Source of the DNA: Istiophorus platypterus
Lineage: Eukaryota; Chordata; Actinopteri; Istiophoriformes; Istiophoridae
Direction: 5' to 3'
DNA length: 64,000 bases
NCBI GenBank assembly: GCA_016859345.1
Contig: CM029115.1
Coordinates: 10,857,501 to 10,921,500, forward strand
Shown here: positions 55,301 to 60,639 of the stretch, one piece after another
How positions within the stretch are numbered: the first letter of the stretch is position 1
Layout of the letters: every line of letters starts with the position of its first letter
Notes under the pieces: model-generated
The model's database searches: none
Told to the model about the DNA's origin: nothing
Seen by the model: the letters and a program-made list of their open reading frames with translations, nothing else
Made by a program: the position numbers and the translations under genes

Positions 55301-55794
55301 AGTATGTCAATGTTTTCCCAATTGACCTGCTGTATGATTTATCCTTTGACATATAATGAGTTAGTTTGACTGCCTGTTTGTTGTCAACCTTCTCCATTTG
55401 CAACTCGTTACCATGACTGATCAAATACAGGACATTATGCTGTCTGGTAACCCAGATATTAAGACGTACATAATCAATTACATAATACCATGTTGGCACT
55501 AATAGGACAAATGTGACAGATAATCAGACCTGGAAAGGTTTAGCAGCATGGAGATGCTACACTGAACCGATGAGGTTATGGTTCACTTGTTGAGTAAGGA
55601 ATGTAGAAAAAAAATACACCTGCAGAATCATGTTTTTGGACTAAAGTGCAATGTAACCTTTTGTGTCTGTTTTAGGGACAGGCCTTAACGTCAGCGATAA
55701 CGAGTCCATCCCCGGGAGCCACGACGGAGGGAGTGTAACCAATTCCCAGATAGTTGAGCTGAGACGAATCCCCATCGCAGACACACACCTCTAA
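1..55794 (+). CDS. adgrv1: ADGRV1 (GPR98/VLGR1), adhesion G-protein-coupled receptor V1, 3' part (26 exons, 5' truncated by window)
   Basis: Giant adhesion GPCR of hair-cell ankle links and the photoreceptor periciliary membrane, a partner of usherin, whirlin and PDZD7 (family knowledge). The 26 exons add to 5,227 nt and read without a stop for 1,741 residues, about the last quarter to third of a protein usually over 6,000 residues. Visible in order: end of a Calx-beta repeat (1-34); eight Calx-beta repeats (about 36-156, 163-282, 286-415, 420-530, 537-655, 668-805, 809-925, 933-1050); GAIN domain (about 1053-1335) with GPS cysteines, tryptophans and cleavage motif HL/S at 1327/1328; seven TM helices (about 1346-1592); the conserved TM3-ECL2 cysteine pair (Cys1407, Cys1489); and a 147-residue cytoplasmic tail ending Thr-His-Leu. 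The tail has the ISKSTQNL, DEESQEFDDLIFALKTG and SQIVELRRIPIADTHL blocks that I recognise from vertebrate ADGRV1. All junctions are GT-AG and phases agree throughout. No disabling change is seen. Confidence 0.97.
345..584 (+). CDS. adgrv1: ADGRV1 window exon 2
   Basis: 80 codons, phase 0 at both ends, acceptor CAG at 342-344 and donor GT at 585. It encodes the core of the second Calx-beta repeat. The loop before the last strands reads GEVEVEETFIIELS, acidic but without the usual DDxxPE form. Confidence 0.95.
757..906 (+). CDS. adgrv1: ADGRV1 window exon 3
   Basis: 50 codons, phase 0 at both ends, acceptor CCCAG and donor GTAAGT. It ends the second Calx-beta repeat at the typical DPNG linker and begins the third (IVQFTADALRDHVYNES). 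Confidence 0.95.
1032..1252 (+). CDS. adgrv1: ADGRV1 window exon 4
   Basis: 221 nt starting in phase 0 and leaving two bases (AG) for the next exon. It encodes the rest of the third Calx-beta repeat, including the acidic motif MPDNVPELEELYTVQLT expected of a calcium-binding repeat. Donor GTGTGT. Confidence 0.95.
1365..1644 (+). CDS. adgrv1: ADGRV1 window exon 5
   Basis: 280 nt. The first base completes an Arg codon with exon 4, and the exon ends in phase 0 at donor GTAAGG. It encodes the NDEPHG linker and most of the fourth Calx-beta repeat. Confidence 0.95.
1818..1961 (+). CDS. adgrv1: ADGRV1 window exon 6
   Basis: 48 codons, phase 0 at both ends, donor GTGAGT. It encodes the final strands of the fourth Calx-beta repeat (VFLSVGESFMVMLTDVKLV). 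The acidic DxxPE motif is missing here. Confidence 0.95.
1962..2413 (+). other. Intron 6 (452 bp)
   Basis: AT-rich intron with a T/G-rich start near 1977-2020. Canonical ends GTGAGT and TGCAG. I see no gene or repeat family in it. Confidence 0.85.
2414..2585 (+). CDS. adgrv1: ADGRV1 window exon 7
   Basis: 172 nt starting in phase 0 and leaving one base (G). It encodes the first half of the fifth Calx-beta repeat (VGFAMLDLQVSNVETG). Sequence after the donor at 2586 stays open for about 40 codons, but the exon 8 junction shows that the donor is used. Confidence 0.94.
2829..2970 (+). CDS. adgrv1: ADGRV1 window exon 8
   Basis: 142 nt, acceptor TTTAG. Two bases complete a Gly codon and two are left over. 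It encodes the end of the fifth Calx-beta repeat (SISLTAIADALEPVSYAIHLT), whose calcium-binding acids are largely lost. Donor GTAATG. Confidence 0.94.
3162..3730 (+). CDS. adgrv1: ADGRV1 window exon 9 (largest exon here)
   Basis: 569 nt, the longest exon in the window. One base completes a codon with exon 8 and one base is left over. It encodes the whole sixth Calx-beta repeat, with acidic motif VDDSLSEPDEFFHVNL, and the first strands of the seventh. Acceptor ACACAG, donor GTGTGT. The open frame runs to 3786 into the intron, but exon 10 joins in phase at 3844. Confidence 0.95.
3844..4107 (+). CDS. adgrv1: ADGRV1 window exon 10
   Basis: 264 nt, acceptor ATCCAG, donor GTAAAA. It encodes the remainder of the seventh Calx-beta repeat with the clearest calcium-binding signature in the window (LDDSEPEGQEVFFIYLSDPEG). 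Confidence 0.96.
   Translation: MEVQHLFPSPWNLSGSLQRSTRTSAWSPLWCPCRLVRMRQRLSSSSWMTQSRRDRKYSSSTSVIQREVHKSQTVLTRALELLPRSLS
4108..4645 (+). other. Intron 10 (538 bp)
   Basis: AT-rich intron with canonical ends. I see no gene, repeat family or strong motif in it. Confidence 0.8.
4646..4763 (+). CDS. adgrv1: ADGRV1 window exon 11
   Basis: 118 nt, acceptor ACCAG, donor GTAATA. Two bases complete a Gly codon at the G-SDFHNG linker, and two are left over. It encodes the start of the eighth Calx-beta repeat (IIGFSFNSLMGQVLDEDSEDRTVVLYL). Confidence 0.94.
4910..5081 (+). CDS. adgrv1: ADGRV1 window exon 12
   Basis: 172 nt. One base completes an Arg codon and the exon ends in phase 0 at donor GTGAGA. 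It encodes the middle of the eighth Calx-beta repeat. Two cysteines sit eight residues apart in the TALCRRGSIMCAL segment. Confidence 0.94.
5256..5498 (+). CDS. adgrv1: ADGRV1 window exon 13
   Basis: 81 codons, phase 0 at both ends, acceptor GCATAG, donor GTAAGT. It encodes the end of the eighth Calx-beta repeat (the acidic motif DDE|EPEYQMWFLVEI spans the junction with exon 12), the ASDDPQG linker and the start of the ninth repeat. Confidence 0.95.
5499..6773 (+). other. Intron 13 (1,275 bp)
   Basis: AT-rich intron with poly-T runs near 5922 and 6452. One open stretch at 6556-6795 runs into the next exon in another frame and is not supported as coding. No gene or recognised repeat. Confidence 0.8.
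6774..7181 (+). CDS. adgrv1: ADGRV1 window exon 14
   Basis: 136 codons, phase 0 at both ends, acceptor TCTAG, donor GTAACA. It encodes the end of the ninth and last Calx-beta repeat (FQVELYNATGGTRVHHQFGLANVTLVSN) and the first helices of the GAIN subdomain A (AVWALLEQLHQPLDPTILNKVLQGL). Confidence 0.96.
7182..8021 (+). other. Intron 14 (840 bp)
   Basis: AT-rich intron with a purine-rich stretch near 7760-7880 and a pyrimidine-rich run before the acceptor at 8021. No gene seen. Confidence 0.8.
8022..8194 (+). CDS. adgrv1: ADGRV1 window exon 15 (GAIN domain)
   Basis: 173 nt starting in phase 0 and leaving two bases. It encodes part of GAIN subdomain A (NLTYDLLCALANPSRVDTRGLSYLTEVAERF). A perfect 13-bp inverted repeat with a one-base centre lies at 8127-8153, inside the coding sequence. 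Confidence 0.95.
8127..8153. repeat. Perfect 27-bp palindrome in coding exon 15
   Basis: ctcagctacctca, then one base (c), then tgaggtagctgag: the two 13-base arms are exact reverse complements. It encodes Leu-Ser-Tyr-Leu-Thr-Glu-Val-Ala-Glu of the GAIN domain. In RNA or single-stranded DNA it could form a stem, although the natural loop would open the innermost pairs. Confidence 0.95.
8371..8617 (+). CDS. adgrv1: ADGRV1 window exon 16 (GAIN domain)
   Basis: 247 nt, acceptor CTCCAG, donor GTAGGA. One base completes an Ile codon and the exon ends in phase 0. It encodes the central GAIN domain, including ETCPYMSISAFQWYP and the Asn-rich HWFLSNDTTT segment with a potential N-glycosylation site. 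Confidence 0.95.
8809..8948 (+). CDS. adgrv1: ADGRV1 window exon 17 (GAIN/GPS first half)
   Basis: 140 nt starting in phase 0 and leaving two bases. It encodes GAIN subdomain B strands and the first GPS Cys and Trp (SLCLLWNQTTA). Donor GTAATT. The GPS motif is split by the following intron. Confidence 0.95.
8949..10048 (+). other. Intron 17 (1,100 bp), splits the GPS motif
   Basis: Single-copy-looking AT-rich sequence with a pyrimidine-rich run before the CCTATAG acceptor. No gene or recognised repeat. Confidence 0.8.
10049..10209 (+). CDS. adgrv1: ADGRV1 window exon 18 (GPS cleavage site, start of TM1)
   Basis: 161 nt. One base completes Ser with exon 17. It encodes the second GPS Trp and three Cys (WSSDSQYC...ECACSHLS). 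Autoproteolysis is expected between Leu (10122-10124) and Ser (10125-10127). The following 15-20 residues (SIYAAYAEFATLTSYNEA) form the tethered-agonist (Stachel) segment by homology, leading into TM1 (FYASGFICIS). Confidence 0.96.
10428..10528 (+). CDS. adgrv1: ADGRV1 window exon 19 (TM1-TM2)
   Basis: 101 nt, acceptor CCACAG, donor GTAATG. It encodes the end of TM1, a short basic intracellular loop and the first half of TM2 (KLLTHMMVSCLGTQ). The 16.9-kb intron interrupts TM2. Confidence 0.95.
10798..10970. repeat. C-run, (CA)n and (AT)n microsatellite cluster
   Basis: Eleven C residues (10798-10808), (AC)n at 10809-10835, (CA)n at 10892-10946, then ACACAC and AT alternation to about 10970. 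Open frames on both strands here are repeat artefacts. Confidence 0.95.
13525..13626. repeat. (TGCG)n/(TG)n imperfect microsatellite
   Basis: Alternating TGCG and TG units. The pattern produces several overlapping low-complexity open frames with no biological support. Confidence 0.9.
14056..14117. repeat. (AT)n(GT)n microsatellite
   Basis: About 10 bases of AT alternation followed by about 52 bases of uninterrupted GT. Confidence 0.95.
15119..15190. repeat. Interrupted (CA)n repeat
   Basis: CA units broken by CG, TA and TT steps. An old, degenerate microsatellite. Confidence 0.8.
18584..18610. repeat. (GA)n short repeat
   Basis: About 27 bases of AG alternation with one extra A pair. Confidence 0.9.
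20421..20464. repeat. (GT)n imperfect microsatellite
   Basis: GT alternation interrupted by CAT, GGG and CT steps, followed by a GAGA-rich patch to about 20490. Confidence 0.9.
24647..24705. repeat. (AT)29 uninterrupted dinucleotide repeat
   Basis: 59 bases of perfect AT alternation. Self-complementary, so it can form a hairpin or cruciform, and its length is likely to vary between individuals. Confidence 0.97.
27415..27531 (+). CDS. adgrv1: ADGRV1 window exon 20 (TM2-TM3)
   Basis: 39 codons, phase 0 at both ends, acceptor CTACAG, donor GTAATA. It encodes the end of TM2, extracellular loop 1 and most of TM3. Cys in EDSCAAL is the conserved TM3 disulfide cysteine of the receptor superfamily. 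Confidence 0.96.
27532..30699 (+). other. Intron 20 (3,168 bp)
   Basis: AT-rich, with no long microsatellite and no recognised mobile element. Open frames in it are short and unlike known proteins. I see nothing else. Confidence 0.8.
30700..30878 (+). CDS. adgrv1: ADGRV1 window exon 21 (TM3-TM4, ECL2)
   Basis: 179 nt starting in phase 0 and leaving two bases. It encodes the end of TM3, the intracellular loop VMNDEHTERR, TM4 (YLLYFLLGWGLPALVIIVLV) and the start of extracellular loop 2. The WGLP core is typical of adhesion-GPCR TM4. The GT at 879-880, not 877-878, is the donor, as shown by the phase of exon 22. Confidence 0.96.
31243..31312. repeat. (TG)35 microsatellite
   Basis: 70 bases of uninterrupted TG on the sense strand, the longest perfect TG tract in the window. 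In pre-mRNA this is (UG)n, the known binding sequence of TDP-43. Confidence 0.97.
31611..31898. repeat. 288-bp polypyrimidine (CT/CCCT)n tract
   Basis: Almost pure C/T on the + strand with only a few purines (for example near 31633, 31695, 31747 and 31782), mostly CTCT and CCCT units. It gives long Ser/Leu/Pro frames on + and Arg/Glu frames on -, which are not genes. Confidence 0.97.
34010..34167 (+). CDS. adgrv1: ADGRV1 window exon 22 (ECL2-TM5)
   Basis: 158 nt, acceptor CTCTAG, donor GTACCC. The first base completes a Val codon. The next residue is the conserved ECL2 cysteine (VCFIPNIYAAL), followed by TM5 and the loop to TM6 (HAYQVTQQWKAYDDIYRGRTNST). Confidence 0.96.
40605..41821 (-). 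mobile_element. Tc1/mariner-type DNA transposon, decayed and internally deleted
   Basis: About 1.2 kb with imperfect terminal inverted repeats. The left end (about 40620-40668, core ttgacacaa) is the reverse complement, with mismatches, of the right end (about 41761-41815). Subterminal copies of aagtaattggaca at 40758-40770 and inverted at 41636-41648 echo the right outer copy aagtatttggaca (inverted at 41791-41803), giving the IR/DR layout known from fish Tc1 elements. Transposase remnants lie between, on the - strand. Outer edges are approximate, and I could not fix a TA target duplication. Confidence 0.9.
40860..41587 (-). pseudogene. Tc1-like transposase pseudogene
   Basis: On the - strand from about 41587 downward it reads an N-terminal helix-turn-helix start (MQMKERVIRPIKQTK), then TSSQVKNTLQ, then at once KRRVWRRKGGGYDPK, so the stretch usually between them (with the first catalytic Asp) is gone. 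A frameshift follows DPK. The second frame gives GDSVMAWASLAASGTGSLVFIDDVTAGRSN in pieces, then stops and altered residues in the D34E region (DDDPK...PIEQAFHLL). It cannot make a functional enzyme. The C-terminal limit is approximate. Confidence 0.88.
42125..42246 (+). CDS. adgrv1: ADGRV1 window exon 23 (TM6-TM7)
   Basis: 122 nt, acceptor TCCAG, donor GTGAGC. Two bases complete a Glu codon, and the exon ends in phase 0. It encodes TM6 (VPLVLYLFLLIFLVWLWAGLHM) and the first part of TM7 (LWMLILYVIFNCLL). Confidence 0.96.
42923..43182. repeat. (TG)n microsatellite with long imperfect extension
   Basis: Pure TG from 42923 to 42976, then TG with many TTTG, TATG, CGTG and ACTG interruptions to about 43182. 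It creates low-complexity Cys-Val and Thr-His open frames, which I do not call. Confidence 0.95.
45180..45700. promoter_or_regulatory. Candidate conserved non-coding element (intron 23)
   Basis: About 500 bases free of simple repeats and stop-poor frames, rich in homeodomain-type TAAT/ATTA cores (for example ttgataattag near 45580). This texture is typical of vertebrate conserved enhancers, but conservation cannot be tested from one sequence. Confidence 0.25.
48446..48510. repeat. AT-rich imperfect tandem repeat
   Basis: Repeating TTTATATATTTATTCATA-like units of variable length. Low-complexity sequence. Confidence 0.8.
48627..48812 (+). CDS. adgrv1: ADGRV1 window exon 24 (end of TM7, start of tail)
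   Basis: 62 codons, phase 0 at both ends, acceptor CTACAG, donor GTATGA. It encodes the end of TM7 (GLYVFAVYFVMHNQL) and the proximal cytoplasmic tail, ending with the DISKSTQNLISAMEE block shared with vertebrate ADGRV1. Confidence 0.96.
49030..49181 (+). mobile_element. 3' tail of an L2-like LINE / fish SINE
   Basis: About 150 bases ending tggcgccatataaataaaat followed by ttgaattgaactgaa, the short-repeat 3' terminus that I recognise as very common in spiny-rayed fish genomes, where SINEs share it with an L2-clade LINE. Preceding cues are ggtctagacctgctctatat and the TGAGGTAAC step. No 5' promoter part or coding region is left, so it is a 5'-truncated copy. Confidence 0.75.
49509..49672. 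repeat. Imperfect (TG)n microsatellite
   Basis: TG alternation with repeated TGTGCATG(C/T) interruptions, some in a higher-order pattern of about 30 bases. Confidence 0.9.
51154..51331 (+). CDS. adgrv1: ADGRV1 window exon 25 (cytoplasmic tail)
   Basis: 178 nt starting in phase 0 and leaving one base. It encodes the tail segment VSADWERASL...SLFKPSPVMG and the conserved acidic block DEESQEFDDLIFALKTG. Donor GTGAGG. The reading frame stays open into the intron to 51468, but exon 26 joins in phase. Confidence 0.96.
52159..52172. promoter_or_regulatory. RFX X-box-like motif
   Basis: gctgccatggaaac differs at one base from the RFX consensus palindrome form GTTGCCATGGAAAC. RFX factors drive ciliary and hair-cell genes, which suits ADGRV1 expression. 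The match is seen in the sequence; function is inference. Confidence 0.35.
52240..52299. repeat. (CA)n(TA)n compound microsatellite
   Basis: About 29 bases of CA alternation followed directly by about 30 bases of TA alternation. Confidence 0.95.
54060..54250. promoter_or_regulatory. Candidate conserved non-coding stretch (intron 25)
   Basis: Repeat-free sequence with a TTTAATTAAG homeodomain-type core and a CAGGTG E-box about 10 bases apart (near 54149-54168). Low confidence without comparison to other fish. Confidence 0.2.
55676..55794 (+). CDS. adgrv1: ADGRV1 window exon 26 (C-terminus with PDZ ligand and stop)
   Basis: 119 coding nt, acceptor TTTTAG. Two bases complete a Gly codon, then come TGLNVSDNES and SQIVELRRIPIADTHL, stop TAA at 55792-55794. 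The terminal Thr-His-Leu fits a class I PDZ ligand (S/T-X-hydrophobic), the known docking site for whirlin, PDZD7 and harmonin in the Usher complex. Confidence 0.97.
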
Positions 55795-55975
55795 CCTTTT
55801 CACCTCACACAGATCCCATGTCCTCTGTTCTTCACATAAGAAAGAAAAATCACAACACAGTATTTTTATATTGTAAAATGCTTTTGCACTAAAACAGTTT
55901 TTTAAATAGAACTTTTCATATAGATGTTTGATAGCGTATGTAATTTTTACTGTACATCTGTTTTTTTAAATATAT

Positions 55976-56046
55976 GCATAAATAAATAAATATACATATA
56001 TATACATACATACATATGTGTGTGTGTGTTTGTGTGTGTGTGTGTA

Positions 56047-56079
<33 letters not shown>

Positions 56080-56080
56080 G
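55976..56080. repeat. AATA/(TG)n/(TA)n compound repeat in the 3' UTR
   Basis: AATAAATAAATA, TATACATA units, then interrupted TG (56016-56063) and TA alternation to about 56079. If the 3' UTR call is right, it lies in mature mRNA. Confidence 0.9.
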
Positions 56081-56269
56081 GTCCTATACATAAGTGTTTC
56101 ACTAATTTAATTTTTTTTAAGTCCTTGATGGAGTTGTTTTCTGGATGTATATTTTGATTTTATTTTTTTTTTTATTATTATTTTTTTTTATGTAGAGACC
56201 TAGGAAATGAAATAGCCAGATGTGCACCCATTAGCATGCTGCTGAGGATAGAGATTGTGTAACATTGTT

Positions 56270-56275
56270 AATAAA
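56270..56275 (+). promoter_or_regulatory. Polyadenylation signal AATAAA (proximal)
   Basis: Canonical hexamer 476 bases after the stop. It runs into a string of A, so it may partly reflect a low-complexity patch. Followed by TG-rich sequence near 56280-56350. Confidence 0.55.
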
Positions 56276-56455
56276 AAAAATGTTGATTCCATTTTTAATG
56301 CTCATAATCCATCAAAGTGGCAGTTTACAGTTATGTAAGTAAGTTGCTGTGGGGTCAAGGCTCAAATCCTCAAGAGCAATGGTTTGTGTGAGCAATCACT
56401 GGAGTTTTACAACCTGAGGAGAGGTATGACTGCTCTGCTGGTTTGGGCAGAGAGC

Positions 56456-56461
56456 AATAAA
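56456..56461 (+). promoter_or_regulatory. Polyadenylation signal AATAAA (distal)
   Basis: Canonical hexamer 662 bases after the stop, in ordinary sequence, with a GT-containing stretch downstream. Confidence 0.55.
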
Positions 56462-57529
56462 TGAGTCTGAACATAAGAAAAAAATGTAAGTAATGCAGAG
56501 GAGTGGAGAATATTCAGAATAATGTAAAAGTTAAAATATATTAGCTCTTAAGTCATAGTTGAATCCGTTTTAATTCACAGAATTCTTGTTTTTTAAATTA
56601 AAGGCCCTTTTTTATCCGCTCTTTGGAGAATCAGCAGGTTTGAATGTGCACACACATATTCCCCTCTCAGTTCTGACAGTAGCTTTGAACCTCTTGGATT
56701 CCATCGTCTACTTGACCTCTCCACAAACCTTTAACCTCTGTCCTCCATCAACGTGAATTCTGAACTTGGTTAGTGGCTACACAAGAGGCTTTTAGTTTTT
56801 CTGCTTCAGCAAGAATGTGAGGTTTGTCAGAGGAAAGAAAGAAGAGACATCAGACACAGGCTGAAGTGTCCAACAAGAATTGCCCAACACTCAATTTGTT
56901 ACCAGCAACACAGCACCTTCTTCATAAAAGCTACTCTCCCAGGTTCACGGTGGATGGCTGAGGTCGTGATCCTAGCAGATAAAGAGAGCAACAGGAGTAG
57001 AGTGTGCTACTTGAAGAAACTTTGACACTAAGGAACTGGCTAATCAGCATTGTCTCTTACAGCTTATGGCTTCATTCTCCTTCCTGCAGGCGAACGGAGG
57101 TGAGACTAGAGGGAAGAAAAAATCAATTCCTCTTTTTTTTGGCTCACGGAGTAATTTATCTTTATTTACAAAATGAATCCCAGCAGGTGTTTCCTTGTTC
57201 TCAAATTTATAAGAATATTGATCATATTGATCTTCCCCTCCCAGCCCACGGTTGTGAGAGAGATGATGTGGCTAGAAGTGTAGAACTTTTCCTCTTGTTT
57301 TCATTATTTTTGTCCTCCACTTTGACACTTTTCCACCCCTAAAGGAAAAACTGTGAGCAAACTTTGTCCACAAAGGAGGGTTGCTAGGTCTTTCAGACAC
57401 CTCTACCCTGAAAAGAAAAACAATTACATCTCAGAACACAGCAGTGTTAAGTATGCGTGCCTTCACTGCCTGCACCCATCCTTAACCATCAGCAGGAGTC
57501 TTTGAAAGGAAAACATTGCTATAATGATG

Positions 57530-57890
57530 TAATGATTTAAGACTTCATTATTCCATTTAACAAGATTAACACTCCACCATGTAATTGCAGCAACCCCTGG
57601 GTTTGTTTTCTCCTGCTGCAAATGAGCTTGTGATAGTCCAGTAAGAACTTTTGATTATCCTCTATCATTTCCAAGGGGCCGTTTTTCTTGTTTACCTCCT
57701 TCTTAAGGAAAGCAGTTAAAAAAACAAACAATTAATTTTCATGCATTACTGCAGCCTGCCGTCATGGCAACATTACAGCTTCAACATGTTTCCATTATGC
57801 GTTCATTAGGGTGAACTGCATAGCCTGTGGACTGCATTATGTCATCATTGTTAATGAGATATGGCACAACCAAAAACACTAAGAGGGAGA
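57530..57890. promoter_or_regulatory. Candidate conserved non-coding element downstream of ADGRV1
   Basis: Repeat-free stretch with closely packed motifs: CAATTAATTTTCATGCAT (homeodomain/POU-like), CATGGCAAC (RFX half-site, 57763-57771) and ATTACTGCAGCC. It looks like vertebrate enhancer sequence, but this is inference from texture only. Confidence 0.25.
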
Positions 57891-58416
57891 AAAGAAAAAT
57901 GGATCTGCTGCAGAGGAAACACTCCCTGACCTTTAGTCAGATGTGCTGATAAATATCTAAATGAACTGCTGCATGAAAACTACCCACATGGCATATTTTA
58001 CAGCATATGTTATTTATATGATTAACCATAGTCTATGCAATCTTACATTGGAGGTCAAATATTTGATTGGGAACCAGTCTCAAATCTGGCTAAACGTGTT
58101 TATGAGCCCCCAAGAATCTTGAGCCTGTTCTACAAAAATCTTGCATGCTCATGCATGGGATCACTAGTATAGCATCAGTTCTGACTGGTGTCAATGTGGA
58201 GAAATTGACTGCAACTTGTTTGTTACAGATAGCTTAGCTTAGCACAGTCACTTGAAACAGGGAAATATCTCACGTGGCCCAGATGAAAGGTAAAACCCCA
58301 TCACAGTCCCTCTGTAGCCCTCTAATTAACACACGCTTCAATTGCTTCATCCAAACGACAGAGCAGAGCTTATTAAAAATGTTCAAATTATCTAAATAAT
58401 ATCTCTTAGCCGTTCA

Positions 58417-58427
58417 GGGGGGGGGGG
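58417..58427. repeat. G11 homopolymer
   Basis: Eleven consecutive G on the + strand. Confidence 0.95.
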
Positions 58428-58722
58428 TAATTAAACAGCCACAGCAAACCAATGTCCTAACCCCAGCGGCCTCAGTCCCAGCGCGACCAGACTGCGAGCA
58501 AACATGTTTATGTTGAAGTCCTTGGTCTCCTCTCAACTGTGTGCCCTCTCTGTCTGTCTGTGCCCAGGGGGAACGACAGAGATAATACAGCAGACAACCA
58601 GGCAACAGCTGATTCACTACTCGCTCACAGTCCATCTGTGTGGATGTTCAGATGATGACTCTGCACATGTCGCTCTCAGTGAATCACCACATCCTCGCTG
58701 CAAGGCTGTCTGACAAAATAAA

Positions 58723-58743
58723 GGGGGTGGGGGGGTGGGGGGG
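58723..58743 (+). repeat. G-rich tract, possible G-quadruplex
   Basis: Runs of 5, 7 and 7 G separated by single T. The longer runs can be split, so four G3 tracts with short loops are available. Confidence 0.85.
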
Positions 58744-59978
58744 CTAAGAGAGGCTGATTAGAAGAGAACATATTCCCATTAGTCTATTCTTATTTTAGGA
58801 ACTATCAGTGATCCCTCTCTTTTAACAACTCACTTGGCCTTGTTATTATGTAGTTATGGCTGGGGTTTTTTTTTGTGGAACAATGAATGCGTCTATCTTT
58901 CACAATATTTGCAAACAAAGATTCAGGAGCTGAAGAACAATAAGAAATGACATTGTGGGTTTTTTTTTTACTATACTTTTCAGTGACAACAATCCCCATG
59001 GATTACATCATTCTTTAATTCAATGGAAAGGGTGTGAATTTCTGAAATGTGATAATGCCTCCTTTTGATTGTTTTCTCTTTTCTCTACAACATAATGAAT
59101 GTAAGGGAACCCCTCTTTAATTCTTAAGGCTCTGAATAAGTGCACAATTTAAGTGAATACAAACTAGTCAGACCTTTAAATGGGACCCATGACACCTTGT
59201 CTCGGACTACAACAGAGTGACCCAGTTTCCCACGTACAGTAAAGCCTGGCGGAAACAGTCTCCGTCTGTTAAATCAATACAGCCAGACAGTGAGTCAGGA
59301 ATCGCTGTGGTGCTACAGGGAGAAGACAAACACACAAAATTAACATGTTGCCCTAGTTAACCTCCCTGTTTTTTCTGTTTTCACATCATTAAAATGTCCT
59401 ATGCTGCACATAATTCAGCATAGTCAAGAAGATTATCTCATGTACATGTACCTCTTGTGCCCTGAAACTCCCACAAAGCAGCAGACTGTAGCTGTTGCTG
59501 TAAAGATCCTTCAATAGAAGTATCTTGGCGTTATAGGTGTAATTTGATAAACCAATCATCCCCCTGTGACATCTGAGGGGATAATCAATAACCTGCTTAA
59601 AGGTCATTTAAATTTGATTTGACGTGATTGAATTTTATTTCAGTGGTTTAAATTTCACCATAGAAAGTTTCTATTGTGCATTCAAGATGAGATTGAATTG
59701 AAAAGTAGTAATGCATCAGATACAGACTGACGTACAGAACGTAACCCACTGCCATGCACGCATACCTAACTTTACCTGAACTAACAGATAACATAACTCT
59801 TCTTTCCATACTAAGAGACAGTGCTGAGCAAGCACTGCTGTCTAATTTCATTACCTCAGAATCCCTTCGAGTTCAAGTACGGATGATTTGCACTGCTAGT
59901 GATCATTTGTAGATCTTCGTGTTATGCACATGGCGCTTGTACTCCCACTATGTTCTTGTCAGCGTTCCCACAGAGCAA

Positions 59979-59990
59979 CCCCCCCCCCCC
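59979..59990. repeat. C-homopolymer
   Basis: About twelve consecutive C. Confidence 0.9.
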
Positions 59991-60191
59991 TATGTCAGCA
60001 GAAGCTTCTTTGATGTATGCAAAGTTTGATGTATGTGAGGAGAGAGGAGAGACAGGCTGTAAATTAAACATGTTTAAATGAGGGTGCTTTTGTATGTGTT
60101 TACATATGCTATCTTCCCATCTCTCCTCATGTCCATGGAAGGGAATAGACATCAGCTCAGTGAGGAGATGATGCAAATATGTCCCTACATT

Positions 60192-60262
60192 AGTGTGCAT
60201 GCATGCGTATGTGTGTGCGCGTGTGTGTCTGTGTGTGTATGTGTTTGTGTGTGTGTGTGTGC
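60192..60262. repeat. Imperfect (TG)n microsatellite
   Basis: TG alternation with GCAT, CGCG, TCTG and TTTG interruptions. Overlapping open frames here are artefacts. Confidence 0.9.
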
Positions 60263-60639
60263 ACATGCCAGCATATGTGCATATTATACTATTCCCCCTC
60301 AGTAAGATGGCAAATGACGACCTTTTCTGTAATGAGAGCAGAGTGTGCTTCTCTCTCTACACTGCGACAAGCCAAAGGGACTTAGATCATATCGTCATCC
60401 AACGCCAATTAGGTTACTCTCATCACTCCAACACTGGTGTTTCCGACATCACCAACGGGTCCTGGAGGGTATCCGGTGGCAACAGTAGTGCCAGAGGTGT
60501 CACACTGCTTGAAAACTTTGAGTATGTGTTTATTCTTGGGTGATTATATTGAGACTTTGGCCTTCCAAAGCCTAATATCTGTATAACAGTCAATACCACT
60601 TTATTAAAAGATATACGGTATATCTTAACAGTTTTATAA

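Larger units (their letters stand above)
51332..55675 (+). other. Intron 25 (4,344 bp)
   Basis: Contains an X-box-like site (52159-52172), a CA/TA repeat (52240-52299) and a TTAATTAA-containing single-copy stretch near 54060-54250 that might be conserved non-coding DNA. No gene seen. Confidence 0.85.
55795..56480 (+). other. adgrv1: ADGRV1 3' UTR (extent inferred)
   Basis: AT-rich sequence after the stop with a compound microsatellite and two AATAAA signals at 56270-56275 and 56456-56461. The true end needs transcript data. AATAAA strings near 55978-55990 are part of a repeat and are less likely signals. Confidence 0.6.

Noticed and set aside
57004..57342. 112-residue open frame downstream of ADGRV1
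   Set aside because: No recognised domain. AT/TC-rich composition like its surroundings, and a length within chance for this region.
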